Source: UBA12151 sp964600645
Lineage (GTDB): Bacteria; Patescibacteriota; Minisyncoccia; Moranbacterales; UBA9337
NCBI GenBank assembly: GCA_964600645.1
Contig: CAZRJL010000015.1
Span: 1-19,796 of the forward strand
Direction: 5' to 3'
Length of the DNA stretch: 19,796 nucleotides
A program made the position numbers and the translations under genes. Every line of letters starts with the position of its first letter. The stretch's first letter is position 1. Below, in pieces: positions 6,430-14,289 of this stretch. The notes below the pieces were generated by a model. It had not been told where the DNA came from. It did no database searches and worked only from the letters and a program-made list of their open reading frames with translations.

Positions 6430-9003
6430 CTAAAAACTCACAGAAACACTTTTAGCTTGCGAATCAATATTGCCATTTTCATCTTCCACTTTTGCTTCAA
6501 TTTTAATCGTTGAATTGTTTTTTTCTGCCGGAATATTATACACAAAACTCAAAGATTTATTACTGGTTGACCTTACTTCGCTTCCATCAATATCTACTTT
6601 AATTTTTCTTACTCCATACGGCACATCGGCGGATACAGATATTTTCAATTTAGAAGTGTCTTCTCCGGAAATTGAAAGACTCACACTGGGAAGATATTTT
6701 TCAAAATCGCTTTCCTTGCACTCACCTTTGGGAATTTCACCGATAACATATTTCTTGGTTTCTTTATTGTTTTCATACCAATTTTTCACTCCTTTTTCCC
6801 AACGATCAAACTGTGGGTCATTTTCCGGTTGATCAGGATAGTCACCTTGCGGATCATCACGCTTCACATACCACAAAATATTATGAGCATCAACAAAGTC
6901 TTTTTCTTTTACATCACTACTCTTGCAATATTTATTCGCCAAACAATATTCATCCTTTTCTCCTGGAATCTCGCAAACTTTTACATTTTTATCCACCTCA
7001 ATATCTCCTTTTAATACTCCCTTTTTAATATCTTTTAAAGCTTCCTCCGGTTTGTATTCGGGAAATTTTTCAATATTATAATTTCCCAGCACTTGATCCA
7101 TAAAACTTCTCCAAATAGGAGCCGCTACATAACTTCCATCCGCTCCTTTTGCCATTGGAGAATTGTCATTATTCCCAGCCCAAACTCCTACCGCCAAAGA
7201 CGGCGTATACCCCATTGTCCAACCATCTCGCCATTCATTAGTGGTTCCGGTTTTTGCCGCTACGGGACGATCATCGAACCGAAGCGGATTATTTTCACCA
7301 AAAACCGACGCTCTAAATTTATTATTTGAAATGACATAATCCAGCATTGCCACATATTTTTCATCCACCACTCTTTCCCCTTCCACATCTTTATATTCTT
7401 CTAATATATTTCCTTTGCTATCCTCGATTCGCAAAATTGCATTTTTAGGTTTGCGAACTCCGGCATTAGCAAGTGTGGAAAAAGCCGCCGTATGATCCAA
7501 CAACTTAACTTCCCCTCCTCCCAAAACCAAAGAAAGTCCATATCTGTCAGGATAATTTAAGCCGGTTATTCCCAATTTCTTTGCCATTTCGGTCGCTTCT
7601 TTTACTCCAGCCAGATAAAGAGTTTTTACCGCGGGGATATTAAGCGACATTCCTAAGGCATCCTGCATTTGAAGCGGACCGCGAAAATTTCCATCATAAT
7701 TTTGCGGAGTATATTCTTTGTCTGTTCCCGTATCAAAATTAGTTTCTACATCAAAAAGAGTTGTTTCCGGAAAATATCCCTTGGAAAAAACAGTCAAATA
7801 CACATAAGGTTTGAATGATGAACCAGGCTGGCGATCACGGATAGCCACATTTACATTACCATCAAATTTACAGGTCTTTCCAGTAACGCATCCTTCCGGA
7901 AAAGATTTTCCAAAATAATCTTTTGATCCGACCATTGCCAAAATTTGACCAGTTTTCGGATCTATCGCCACCAAAGACGCATTCGCCGCGCCGTACTTTT
8001 CTTGATTGCTTTGCGCGCCTTCCGCCACAGCCTTCTCGGCTATTTGTTGTTTATTCCAGTCTAAGGTTGTATATACTTTCAGTCCGTCCTGTTCCAATGA
8101 TTGATCGCCATATTTTGATTCGAGATATTCTTTAATATACATCACAAAGTGCGGCGCAGAAATATTTTCCCTATTTGGAGTAAGTTTAGCAAAAACATCC
8201 GATTGCTTGGCTTGCTCAGCTTGCTCGGCAGTTATGTATCCGGTTGCAGCCATTCTGTCCAGCGCCACTTCTTGTCGAGATTTTAGAGCCTCAATATGCG
8301 ATCCGTATGGCGAATAATATGTCGGGGCATTGGGAAGAGCTGCTAACATTGCCGCTTCATCCAACGAAAGTTCCCGTGCCGATTTTCCAAAAAAAGTTTG
8401 CGCGGCCGACTCAATTCCATAAGCATTTGATCCGTAAGGAATTTCATTGAGATACATTCCTAATATTTCATCCTTGGAAAATTTTTGCTCAATTTCAAAA
8501 GATAAAATAACTTCTTTGATTTTTCGCGTATAAGTTTTTTCAGTTGTTAAAATTGAATTTTTAACAAATTGCTGGGTAATTGTCGACCCTCCTTGTGCTT
8601 TTCCACGATGCAAAAAATCTTTAAGGACACTGCGCGCAATCGAGCTTAGTTTTATTCCATAATGAGTATAAAAATCTTGATCCTCCAATGAAATAGCGGC
8701 ATATTTAATATTATCCGGCATCTCAGAAAAAGGAATTAGGGTTCTTTTTTCTTCTCCATGCACATCATACAAAAGATGCTCGCCGGTGCGGTCGTATATT
8801 TTTGTCGACTCAGCCACTATTCTTTTATTTATTTTTCCCGGATCCGGCAAATCTTTGGAATAATAAATAAAAACTCCCGCTATAAATAAAATACCCCCCA
8901 TAAAGAAGATTAGGCTGGTTTTCCAAATAATTCTCCACCAATTCTTCTTTTTGACGCCTTCTTTGCTAAAATCCCTACTTGTAAAAATATTTCTCATATG
9001 CAC
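6430..9003 (-). CDS. Class A penicillin-binding protein (PBP1A-like) with Ig-like C-terminus
   Basis: Bifunctional peptidoglycan synthase that polymerises glycan strands and cross-links stem peptides outside the membrane. The 857-residue product has a short basic cytoplasmic tail, a membrane anchor (about 24-48) and a GT51 transglycosylase domain with the catalytic Glu in SLEDQDFYTHYG (Glu107), GGSTITQQ (138-145) and KIKEVILSFEIEQKFSKDEI. The transpeptidase domain has SSFK (395-398), SLN (453-455) and KTGT (584-587). All catalytic motifs are intact. After the transpeptidase, residues 670-770 form a linker with several cysteines and many charged residues, and 772-857 a beta-rich Ig-like domain. 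The start may instead be the second ATG, six bases downstream. It follows the metallopeptidase gene on the same strand after 101 bases. Confidence 0.93.
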   Translation of the reverse strand: MHMRNIFTSRDFSKEGVKKKNWWRIIWKTSLIFFMGGILFIAGVFIYYSKDLPDPGKINKRIVAESTKIYDRTGEHLLYDVHGEEKRTLIPFSEMPDNIKYAAISLEDQDFYTHYGIKLSSIARSVLKDFLHRGKAQGGSTITQQFVKNSILTTEKTYTRKIKEVILSFEIEQKFSKDEILGMYLNEIPYGSNAYGIESAAQTFFGKSARELSLDEAAMLAALPNAPTYYSPYGSHIEALKSRQEVALDRMAATGYITAEQAEQAKQSDVFAKLTPNRENISAPHFVMYIKEYLESKYGDQSLEQDGLKVYTTLDWNKQQIAEKAVAEGAQSNQEKYGAANASLVAIDPKTGQILAMVGSKDYFGKSFPEGCVTGKTCKFDGNVNVAIRDRQPGSSFKPYVYLTVFSKGYFPETTLFDVETNFDTGTDKEYTPQNYDGNFRGPLQMQDALGMSLNIPAVKTLYLAGVKEATEMAKKLGITGLNYPDRYGLSLVLGGGEVKLLDHTAAFSTLANAGVRKPKNAILRIEDSKGNILEEYKDVEGERVVDEKYVAMLDYVISNNKFRASVFGENNPLRFDDRPVAAKTGTTNEWRDGWTMGYTPSLAVGVWAGNNDNSPMAKGADGSYVAAPIWRSFMDQVLGNYNIEKFPEYKPEEALKDIKKGVLKGDIEVDKNVKVCEIPGEKDEYCLANKYCKSSDVKEKDFVDAHNILWYVKRDDPQGDYPDQPENDPQFDRWEKGVKNWYENNKETKKYVIGEIPKGECKESDFEKYLPSVSLSISGEDTSKLKISVSADVPYGVRKIKVDIDGSEVRSTSNKSLSFVYNIPAEKNNSTIKIEAKVEDENGNIDSQAKSVSVSF

Positions 9004-9066
9004 TTCATTTTTTATAATTTAGTGCCATCAACAATAGCACATAAAATATGTTCCGGCAATACTTCT

Positions 9067-9075
9067 ATTTTAACA
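9067..9075 (-). promoter_or_regulatory. Candidate extended -10 upstream of the PBP gene
   Basis: On the minus strand the sequence reads TGTTAAAAT, an extended -10 with one mismatch, in the 101-base gap before the penicillin-binding protein gene. The gap also holds an inverted repeat GCACT/AGTGC at 9000-9025. This is suggestive only. Confidence 0.25.
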
Positions 9076-9104
9076 TATTTGCAAGATACTTCACACAGCA
9101 AGGT

Positions 9105-9683
9105 TCAATTTTCCGATTCGAAATGTTCTTCTTCATTTTTCAATTTGTATTTGTCTTTGATTCTATTCCAAATATCCATCGCGGAAAACTTCAATTCTTG
9201 AATATCATCTTGTTTTAATACGCCTATTTCCAAAAGATCTTTGATCGTACGCAAATTAACACCGCCTAAAAAAGCATACTTTTCCAAACCAGCCTCTCTC
9301 ATTTCTTGCGCCAAAAAAAATTGCTCCAAATATACAGTGTCTTTGCTTTTTGATAAATATTTAGAATCGGAATCAAAATCAATTCCCCCACGAAACAATC
9401 TTTTTGCACTATTAATTGATACTTTAATTTTTTTTCTCAACTCCTTTTGAAATTCATCCTTATTGATAATCCCTCGCTTCTTTTTTTTCACGGCAATCAA
9501 TGTCTCATAATATTCTTTCACACAATCAAGATAGGTACCCTGCTCCATCTTCTTAATCATCGCCAAGACATAGCTAGGTACGGGATGAATGAATACCGAA
9601 AACGTCGAAAGAAATCTTATCTTGTGTTGCCATAGCCCCCATCTCTGCAAAAATACTACTCCTATCGCTTCCAATTCTTTCAA
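9105..9683 (-). CDS. C-terminal fragment of DUF1704/MATCAP-like metallopeptidase (frameshifted)
   Basis: The real content begins at about 9593; the first 30 or so residues of the open frame (from a TTG at 9683) are an out-of-frame reading of the upstream fragment. From IHPVPSYVLAMIKKMEQG onward the sequence continues the metallopeptidase: a helical stretch, then KRLFRGGIDFD, then KDTVYLEQFFLAQEM and YAFLGGV. In DUF1704 proteins the zinc-binding helix is followed by a similar RvFRG and kDlvYl pattern, which supports placing these pieces in one protein. The joined product would be roughly 620 residues. It ends with a charged tail (KLKNEEEHFESEN). It is the last gene of the ATP-grasp cluster, followed by the penicillin-binding protein gene. 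Confidence 0.6.
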   Translation of the reverse strand: MKELEAIGVVFLQRWGLWQHKIRFLSTFSVFIHPVPSYVLAMIKKMEQGTYLDCVKEYYETLIAVKKKKRGIINKDEFQKELRKKIKVSINSAKRLFRGGIDFDSDSKYLSKSKDTVYLEQFFLAQEMREAGLEKYAFLGGVNLRTIKDLLEIGVLKQDDIQELKFSAMDIWNRIKDKYKLKNEEEHFESEN

Positions 9684-10968
9684 ACATCTTAAGGGAAAGT
9701 TTTTCTCTATTTAAAGCTTGCAAGAAATGAGCGAATTCATGTCCAAGCGCCACAGAAATAACCGCAAAAATTGATTTATTTTTGTTTGGAAATTTAATCA
9801 CTTTTTGCTTTGAATCAACGGACATTGATTTTATTTCAGAAAGCGCAACAAATTGCCATCTTCCATCCGGAGCCGGTCCCGATCTATCCGGATCATATTC
9901 TTCAATAGGTAAAGAACTTTTTTGATCATTTCGCTCAAGAGTTTCATTTGCCCACCTAACCACCTCATCGCTATCGATACTATTTTCAAAAACCTTTTTT
10001 GGATCTAATCTTTTTTCACGCACCAAATCATCTCTATTAACTTCATTTTCTATGTATAGTTTTTTTATTTCTTCCGCTCTTTTTCTTAATACTGAACTTA
10101 TTTGCTCGCAATTTCCATCCTTGTTATACTCACCTGATGCACCATGAATCAATTTGTCAAAGCGAGAATAGGCTTTGTCGATATTGGAAAGACCAGCAAA
10201 TAATGCTAACAAATCTCTTTCATCGGTTGACAACTTATCCTCTCCAATTTTCTCCGCCTTTCTTTTTACCAAAGCTACGGCCGAAAACTCTTCAATCAGC
10301 ATCTGATTGGATTTTCTCCGATAAATTTCAAGAATTTTTAATTTTCCCTTTTTTATATTACCGTCTTCGGTATTATTGATAATGTCCTCTTTTTCTCCCT
10401 TAATCATCTTCCTAAACTCCCTGAGTGATTTTATTTTTTTCAAAGCTTTGTCGGAATTTAACAATATCCCCATTCTTTTTGGATTTTCAACCCCAGAAAC
10501 ATCCAGATTGCCGTCATCCGTCATTCTTTTTTTCAAAGCCCTAAAAATTCTACTTTCCGAGAGAGTTTTTGATCTGCCAATAAAAGCATCTCTTTTTGAG
10601 GGTTTTACGCTTTTTAATATGTGTTGATTTTCCAAAATAAATTTTTCTATTTCTTGAACTGATTCTCCGCATAGGTTCGCTCCAAATGTTTTTTCAAAAT
10701 CATCTCTGCCACTTTGAGTTGCCAAATATTCCGGATATATCTGCTTTTTTATTATTTTTATGTCAAAAATATTTTCCAATTCAATCCCTAGTTTTTTTTC
10801 AAATTCCAAAACATCCGCTTTTTCTTTTTCCGACAACTCCAAAACACCATCCCCTTTTTCAAGCTTTTTTATTTCGCTCAACATATCCCCGACATTTTCA
10901 GAAGCTCTTTCGGGACAAAAGACATTTTTATCTTCTAAAACAAGTTTTTCAAAATTTATTTTTTTCAT
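9574..10968 (-). CDS. N-terminal fragment of DUF1704/MATCAP-like zinc metallopeptidase
   Basis: A 464-residue fragment. Residues 1-340 are highly charged and helical with no recognised domain. Residues 365-450 hold the catalytic core: a WQFVALSEIKSM strand region, then LGHEFAHFLQALN with a zinc-binding HExxH (His410, Glu411, His414), and SSIFAEMGAM with Glu442 as a possible third ligand, about 28 residues after the second His. This spacing and the downstream RGG/YL pattern in the next frame resemble DUF1704 (tyrosine/matrix carboxypeptidase, MATCAP-like), gluzincins that remove C-terminal residues from proteins; the family call is an inference. Its start overlaps the end of the preceding ATP-grasp gene by 20 bases, so it belongs to the ligase operon. 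The frame runs out of the conserved sequence at 9585-9594 and stops at 9574. As drawn, the fragment keeps the metal site but loses the C-terminal part. Confidence 0.65.
   Translation of the reverse strand: MKKINFEKLVLEDKNVFCPERASENVGDMLSEIKKLEKGDGVLELSEKEKADVLEFEKKLGIELENIFDIKIIKKQIYPEYLATQSGRDDFEKTFGANLCGESVQEIEKFILENQHILKSVKPSKRDAFIGRSKTLSESRIFRALKKRMTDDGNLDVSGVENPKRMGILLNSDKALKKIKSLREFRKMIKGEKEDIINNTEDGNIKKGKLKILEIYRRKSNQMLIEEFSAVALVKRKAEKIGEDKLSTDERDLLALFAGLSNIDKAYSRFDKLIHGASGEYNKDGNCEQISSVLRKRAEEIKKLYIENEVNRDDLVREKRLDPKKVFENSIDSDEVVRWANETLERNDQKSSLPIEEYDPDRSGPAPDGRWQFVALSEIKSMSVDSKQKVIKFPNKNKSIFAVISVALGHEFAHFLQALNREKLSLKMFERIGSDRSSIFAEMGAMATQDKISFDVFGIHSSRT
9585..9594 (-). other. Frameshift site at a 4-base tandem duplication
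   Basis: On the plus strand the bases read ATGAATGAAT, two and a half copies of a 4-base unit. Removing one unit makes the frame continue FDVFGIHPVPSYVLA and joins the two metallopeptidase fragments without other change. Confidence 0.7.
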
Positions 10969-11830
10969 ATTTATTTAAAGCAAAGTCGATTATGTGTTTT
11001 GCTGGATTTATACCAGTCGCTTTTTTGAATCTTTGCCACTGTGGGGTAAAATTAACCTCCAAAATAAAATATTTTCCATCATGCTCAAAAAGATCTACGC
11101 CTGCAATATCATAACCCATAGCCCTTGTTGCAGCGAGAGCAGTTTTTTTCAGCATCAAATCTGCTTTCATCGAAACAGATACAACGCCTTTTCCGGTAGA
11201 GCGAAAATCACTCTTTGGAATAAACCTTCGATAAGCCCCGACAATCTCATTTCCGACAACTATAACGCGAATATCACTTGTTAAGTTGAAGAAATCTTGA
11301 ATCAAATATTTTTGCTGATTTTTCGAGAAAAATTCCAAAAATTCTTTTTTTGTGTCTATTTTTTTTATTCCCTTTCCTTTTTGTCCAGCGCAAGGCTTTA
11401 CCACAACTGGAAATTTCAAATCAATCGCTATTTTTTCACGAGAAGAATTACTTAACGCTAAAAAGGTGCGCGGATGATTTAACCCTGCCTGAACGATTCT
11501 GCTGGCATCGAAAATTTTGTTTTGAATAAATTGACCGCCCAAAACATCGTCCAAAACAGTCTTATTTTTTTTATTTAAATTCTCTGCCAAGATTCTAGCT
11601 TCGTCTATATTTATATTATAAGCTCGAAAAATAAAAATATCCGCTTTGCATAAATCATAACCATTCCAACTGGCTTTGAAAATATTTCCGGAAAATTCGA
11701 AAATAATCTCCTTTAGCGGGATAACGGAAACCATATGTTTCCTCGCTTCGATCTCGGAAACTAAATCCAGTGTATTCTTGTTTGGATATCCAATTATAAT
11801 AAATTTTAATTGTTTCATTTTTGCATTCAA
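10949..11830 (-). CDS. RimK-like ATP-grasp ligase
   Basis: An amidoligase of the ATP-grasp superfamily that would join an amino acid or peptide to a carboxyl group through an acyl phosphate. The 293-residue product has the RimK layout: a Rossmann-like N-terminal part, FPVVVKPCAGQKGKGI (Lys145, glycine-rich loop 149-154), SDIRVIVVGNEIVGAYRR (185-202), then GVDLFEHDGKYFILEVNFTPQ with metal ligands Asp246, Glu258 and Asn260. The active-site residues are intact. An alternative start at the ATG at 11818 (MKQLKF) is as plausible as 11830. It is 4 bases from the stop of the preceding ATP-grasp gene and overlaps the metallopeptidase gene by 20 bases, so all are co-transcribed. The substrate cannot be read from the sequence; glutamate ligation as in RimK is only one possibility. 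Confidence 0.85.
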   Translation of the reverse strand: MNAKMKQLKFIIIGYPNKNTLDLVSEIEARKHMVSVIPLKEIIFEFSGNIFKASWNGYDLCKADIFIFRAYNINIDEARILAENLNKKNKTVLDDVLGGQFIQNKIFDASRIVQAGLNHPRTFLALSNSSREKIAIDLKFPVVVKPCAGQKGKGIKKIDTKKEFLEFFSKNQQKYLIQDFFNLTSDIRVIVVGNEIVGAYRRFIPKSDFRSTGKGVVSVSMKADLMLKKTALAATRAMGYDIAGVDLFEHDGKYFILEVNFTPQWQRFKKATGINPAKHIIDFALNKYEKNKF

Positions 11831-11834
11831 TAAT

Positions 11835-12794
11835 TTATACCCCCAGCTTTTTCTTAAACACCTCGATCAACTCCCTATACAATCCTAAAATATACGGCTT
11901 TTCTTCGGGTGTAAAAAATAATCCGGGCATTGAATTTAGTTCAACTATCCAAGGCCTGCTCTTTTCATCAAACATTAAGTCAATGGAAAAAATTCGGGGA
12001 GAAAATGTTTCAAAAACCTCTTTAACATAACGGATTATCGGCTTCAACGACGCTGGAAGTTTTTCTTTAGGCACAATAGTTAACGAACCGCCCTGAGAAA
12101 GGTTTGCGAGATAGCTATCTTCCGCCGGTTCTCGCAAATAAGAATATATTAATTTCTCATTCACAAAAACCAAACGTAAATCATGCATAGAAAAGCTGGT
12201 TTTTATTCCCGGAACCCCGGAAGAAGAATTAATAAAATCCTGAATAATATACTCCCTGTCAATTTTTATTTTATCGACATTTTTTTTATCTACAATATAA
12301 ATATTTTTTCCGCCACTTTCCGAAATCGGCTTAAGTACAAATTTTCGTGATTTGATTTTTGGAAGAATTTTTTCTAATTTTTTATGATTATTAACAATCC
12401 AGCTCTTTTTGCTCCATTTTTCAAAAATCATACTGGTTATCAACTTATCATCCAAAATTCTAGTAAAATTTATATTATTAATAATTGAATAATGCCGTAT
12501 AATCAATTCTTTTTTGTAATATACCTCCGCCTTCGCACTGGTTTTATCATAAATCAAATCGGGTTTGATATTTTTTTCCACTTTCCATATGTTTTTCTTG
12601 CTTTTATATGTCCAAGCATATTTAAAAACATTCTTCTTGAAATCATACCACTCATAAGAAGCTCGATACATTTGGATATTTTCTTTTTCGCAAAGACTAT
12701 AAAAATATTCGTAACAAAGTTGATATTCTTTATTAGTAAATGGTCGTTCTTTATTTAAGCTCGCCTTGCCAAAAAGAATCAAGATTTTTTTCAT
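11835..12794 (-). CDS. ATP-grasp ligase (second, divergent)
   Basis: A 319-residue ATP-grasp enzyme, more divergent than its neighbour. Visible motifs are KFVLKPISESGGKNI (Lys155, Gly-Gly 161-162), HDLRLVFVNEKLIYSYLREP (204-223), NLSQGG (231-236), and FSIDLMFDE with VELNSMPGL, which supply the metal ligands Asp272, Glu285 and Asn287. The N-terminal 110 residues are rich in aromatic and basic residues and differ from RimK. The NLSQGG segment resembles the QQGG of the TIGR02291-type ligase encoded just upstream, so both may act on related substrates. Spacing is 11 bases to the upstream gene and 4 bases to the downstream one, so it sits within the operon. The substrate is unknown. Confidence 0.85.
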   Translation of the reverse strand: MKKILILFGKASLNKERPFTNKEYQLCYEYFYSLCEKENIQMYRASYEWYDFKKNVFKYAWTYKSKKNIWKVEKNIKPDLIYDKTSAKAEVYYKKELIIRHYSIINNINFTRILDDKLITSMIFEKWSKKSWIVNNHKKLEKILPKIKSRKFVLKPISESGGKNIYIVDKKNVDKIKIDREYIIQDFINSSSGVPGIKTSFSMHDLRLVFVNEKLIYSYLREPAEDSYLANLSQGGSLTIVPKEKLPASLKPIIRYVKEVFETFSPRIFSIDLMFDEKSRPWIVELNSMPGLFFTPEEKPYILGLYRELIEVFKKKLGV

Positions 12795-12805
12795 ACTTCA
12801 ATAAT

Positions 12806-14236
12806 CTATTTATTAACATCGATTAAAAACTTACTCAAATTTCTTTTTCCAACAATAACCGGATATTTTAAGTGAGTGCGGTCAATTACTGTTACTTTGG
12901 CAAGAATATTTCTTTTATCTATTATAATATTTAACCTTATCATTGGTCGGTAAGTTGTTCCATGAGAAGAATGCACAATAGCAGTATCTGCCAGATCTGG
13001 GATGTGTTGAAACATTTTTTCTCTTTCTTTTAAAGTAATATTTTTTATTTTTTCATATTCAACATTTAATTCATCCCATTTTTTAATGGTTTTTTCAAAT
13101 CCAAGCTCTTTTGCCAACTCACTATCAATGGAGGTAAGACCTGCCCCTGTGTCGATTTTGGCTTCGACTTCGATTTCTTTTCCGTTTTTTCCAATCAGTT
13201 TCACTTTTTCCACTATTCCGATCACTCTTCTTCCGGAAATTTCTTCCAGTTCTTCTTCAATATCTCCTCCGAATAAATTTTTTCCTACTTGAACTCCTCT
13301 TTTGATAGTTTTTATTTTCAAGCCCTCCACTCTTTCCAATCTCCTGCGCAGTCCTGCCAAATTCGCAATTTGAATAGAAAGTCCGGCGCGCGCGTTTATT
13401 TCCACGAAAACCGGACCTTTTTCTTTGTCGATCGCCACATCCGCCCCCAAAAATCCCAATCCGGAAATTTCTTGAGCTTTGACAGCCATTTCTAAAATAT
13501 CATTCCAATAAGGAATTCTTATTCCGGAAAGCAAAAGCCTGGTTCCGGGAACATATTCAACAATTTTTGACTTTCCTTGAACCGCGCTGGTTGTTACTCC
13601 GGTTGCCAAATCAATTCCCAATCCTATTCCTCCCTGCTGAAGATTGGCTTTTCCGCCGGATTCCTTGGTTGGAAGCCTAAGCATCGCCATCACCGGAACT
13701 TTGTTATACACAATTACGCGAATATCAGGAATTCCTTTGTAAGCGTAAGTCTTAAACAATTTTAGCAATCTTAATCTTTCTTCGAAAAATGCAATATCTC
13801 CTTCTCCGGATATAGAAAAATTTCCATCCAGAATACTGCGAATGTGATTTTTAATATCGTCTATAGTAATAATCGACCCGTCGGCTTTCACCCAGGCATC
13901 CTCTCGTCCCCCGCCTGCATCGCTATGCGAAGCATTGCGGGCAGGTTTTTTTCTTCCGTAAACAACCAAAATTCCTTCTCCTCCCAATCCTCTATTGGGC
14001 TTGAGCGCAAAGCCAGATGGCAATTTGCTCCAATCGAAATTGTCCAATTCTTTGTGCGAAGAAATTTTCGCCAACAAATCAGGCACGGGAATTCCGCCCT
14101 TCCTTAAAACCTTTTTACTCAAAATCTTGTCATCCGCCAAACGAACAGCCCTTTTTCTATTATTAGGACGAATATATTTAAGATTTCGAGAATTCATCCC
14201 TAAAATTTTGCGACTATTTTTTATAAATCTAAACAT
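12806..14236 (-). CDS. RimK-related ATP-grasp ligase fused to RimB-like retropepsin
   Basis: A 476-residue two-domain protein. Residues 1-310 match the alpha-L-glutamate ligase-related family (TIGR02291-like): LGMNSRNLKYI and RLADDKILSK near the start, FALKPNRGLGGEGILV (Lys79 and Gly loop), DIRVIVYNKVPVMAMLRLP, NLQQGGIG, and FLGADVAID with FVEINARAGL (Asp266, Glu279, Asn281). Residues 335-476 are an aspartic-protease-like domain with KIDTGAGLTSID (catalytic Asp362 in DTGA) and a closing YPVIVGKRNL, as in RimB-type proteins (annotated as ATP-dependent zinc proteases). In gammaproteobacteria these two proteins are usually separate genes beside the 7TM-transglutaminase gene; here they are fused. 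Residues of about 96-113 are an extra Ala/Gly-rich stretch encoded by a palindromic element. It starts 53 bases after the 7TM gene. Confidence 0.88.
   Translation of the reverse strand: MFRFIKNSRKILGMNSRNLKYIRPNNRKRAVRLADDKILSKKVLRKGGIPVPDLLAKISSHKELDNFDWSKLPSGFALKPNRGLGGEGILVVYGRKKPARNASHSDAGGGREDAWVKADGSIITIDDIKNHIRSILDGNFSISGEGDIAFFEERLRLLKLFKTYAYKGIPDIRVIVYNKVPVMAMLRLPTKESGGKANLQQGGIGLGIDLATGVTTSAVQGKSKIVEYVPGTRLLLSGIRIPYWNDILEMAVKAQEISGLGFLGADVAIDKEKGPVFVEINARAGLSIQIANLAGLRRRLERVEGLKIKTIKRGVQVGKNLFGGDIEEELEEISGRRVIGIVEKVKLIGKNGKEIEVEAKIDTGAGLTSIDSELAKELGFEKTIKKWDELNVEYEKIKNITLKEREKMFQHIPDLADTAIVHSSHGTTYRPMIRLNIIIDKRNILAKVTVIDRTHLKYPVIVGKRNLSKFLIDVNK
13910..13945. repeat. Palindromic element inserted in frame in the ligase gene
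   Basis: Arms 13910-13923 and 13932-13945 pair over most of their length (two mismatches and a few G-T pairs), and an inner ATGC/GCAT hairpin (13925-13935) is perfect. The element is GC-rich in an AT-rich gene and encodes about 12 residues (PARNASHSDAGG) that interrupt the ligase between the glycine loop and the conserved VKADG segment. Confidence 0.6.
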
Positions 14237-14289
14237 AAATCATTGAGTAATAAAACATATAGCATGAAAGTTATATGCCGTGCACCACG

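Noticed and set aside
10686..11114. Plus-strand open frame of 142 residues opposite the metallopeptidase and RimK-like genes
   Set aside because: It is Phe/Leu/Ser-rich reverse-strand reading of AT-rich, Lys/Glu-rich genes. The opposite frames have recognised motifs.
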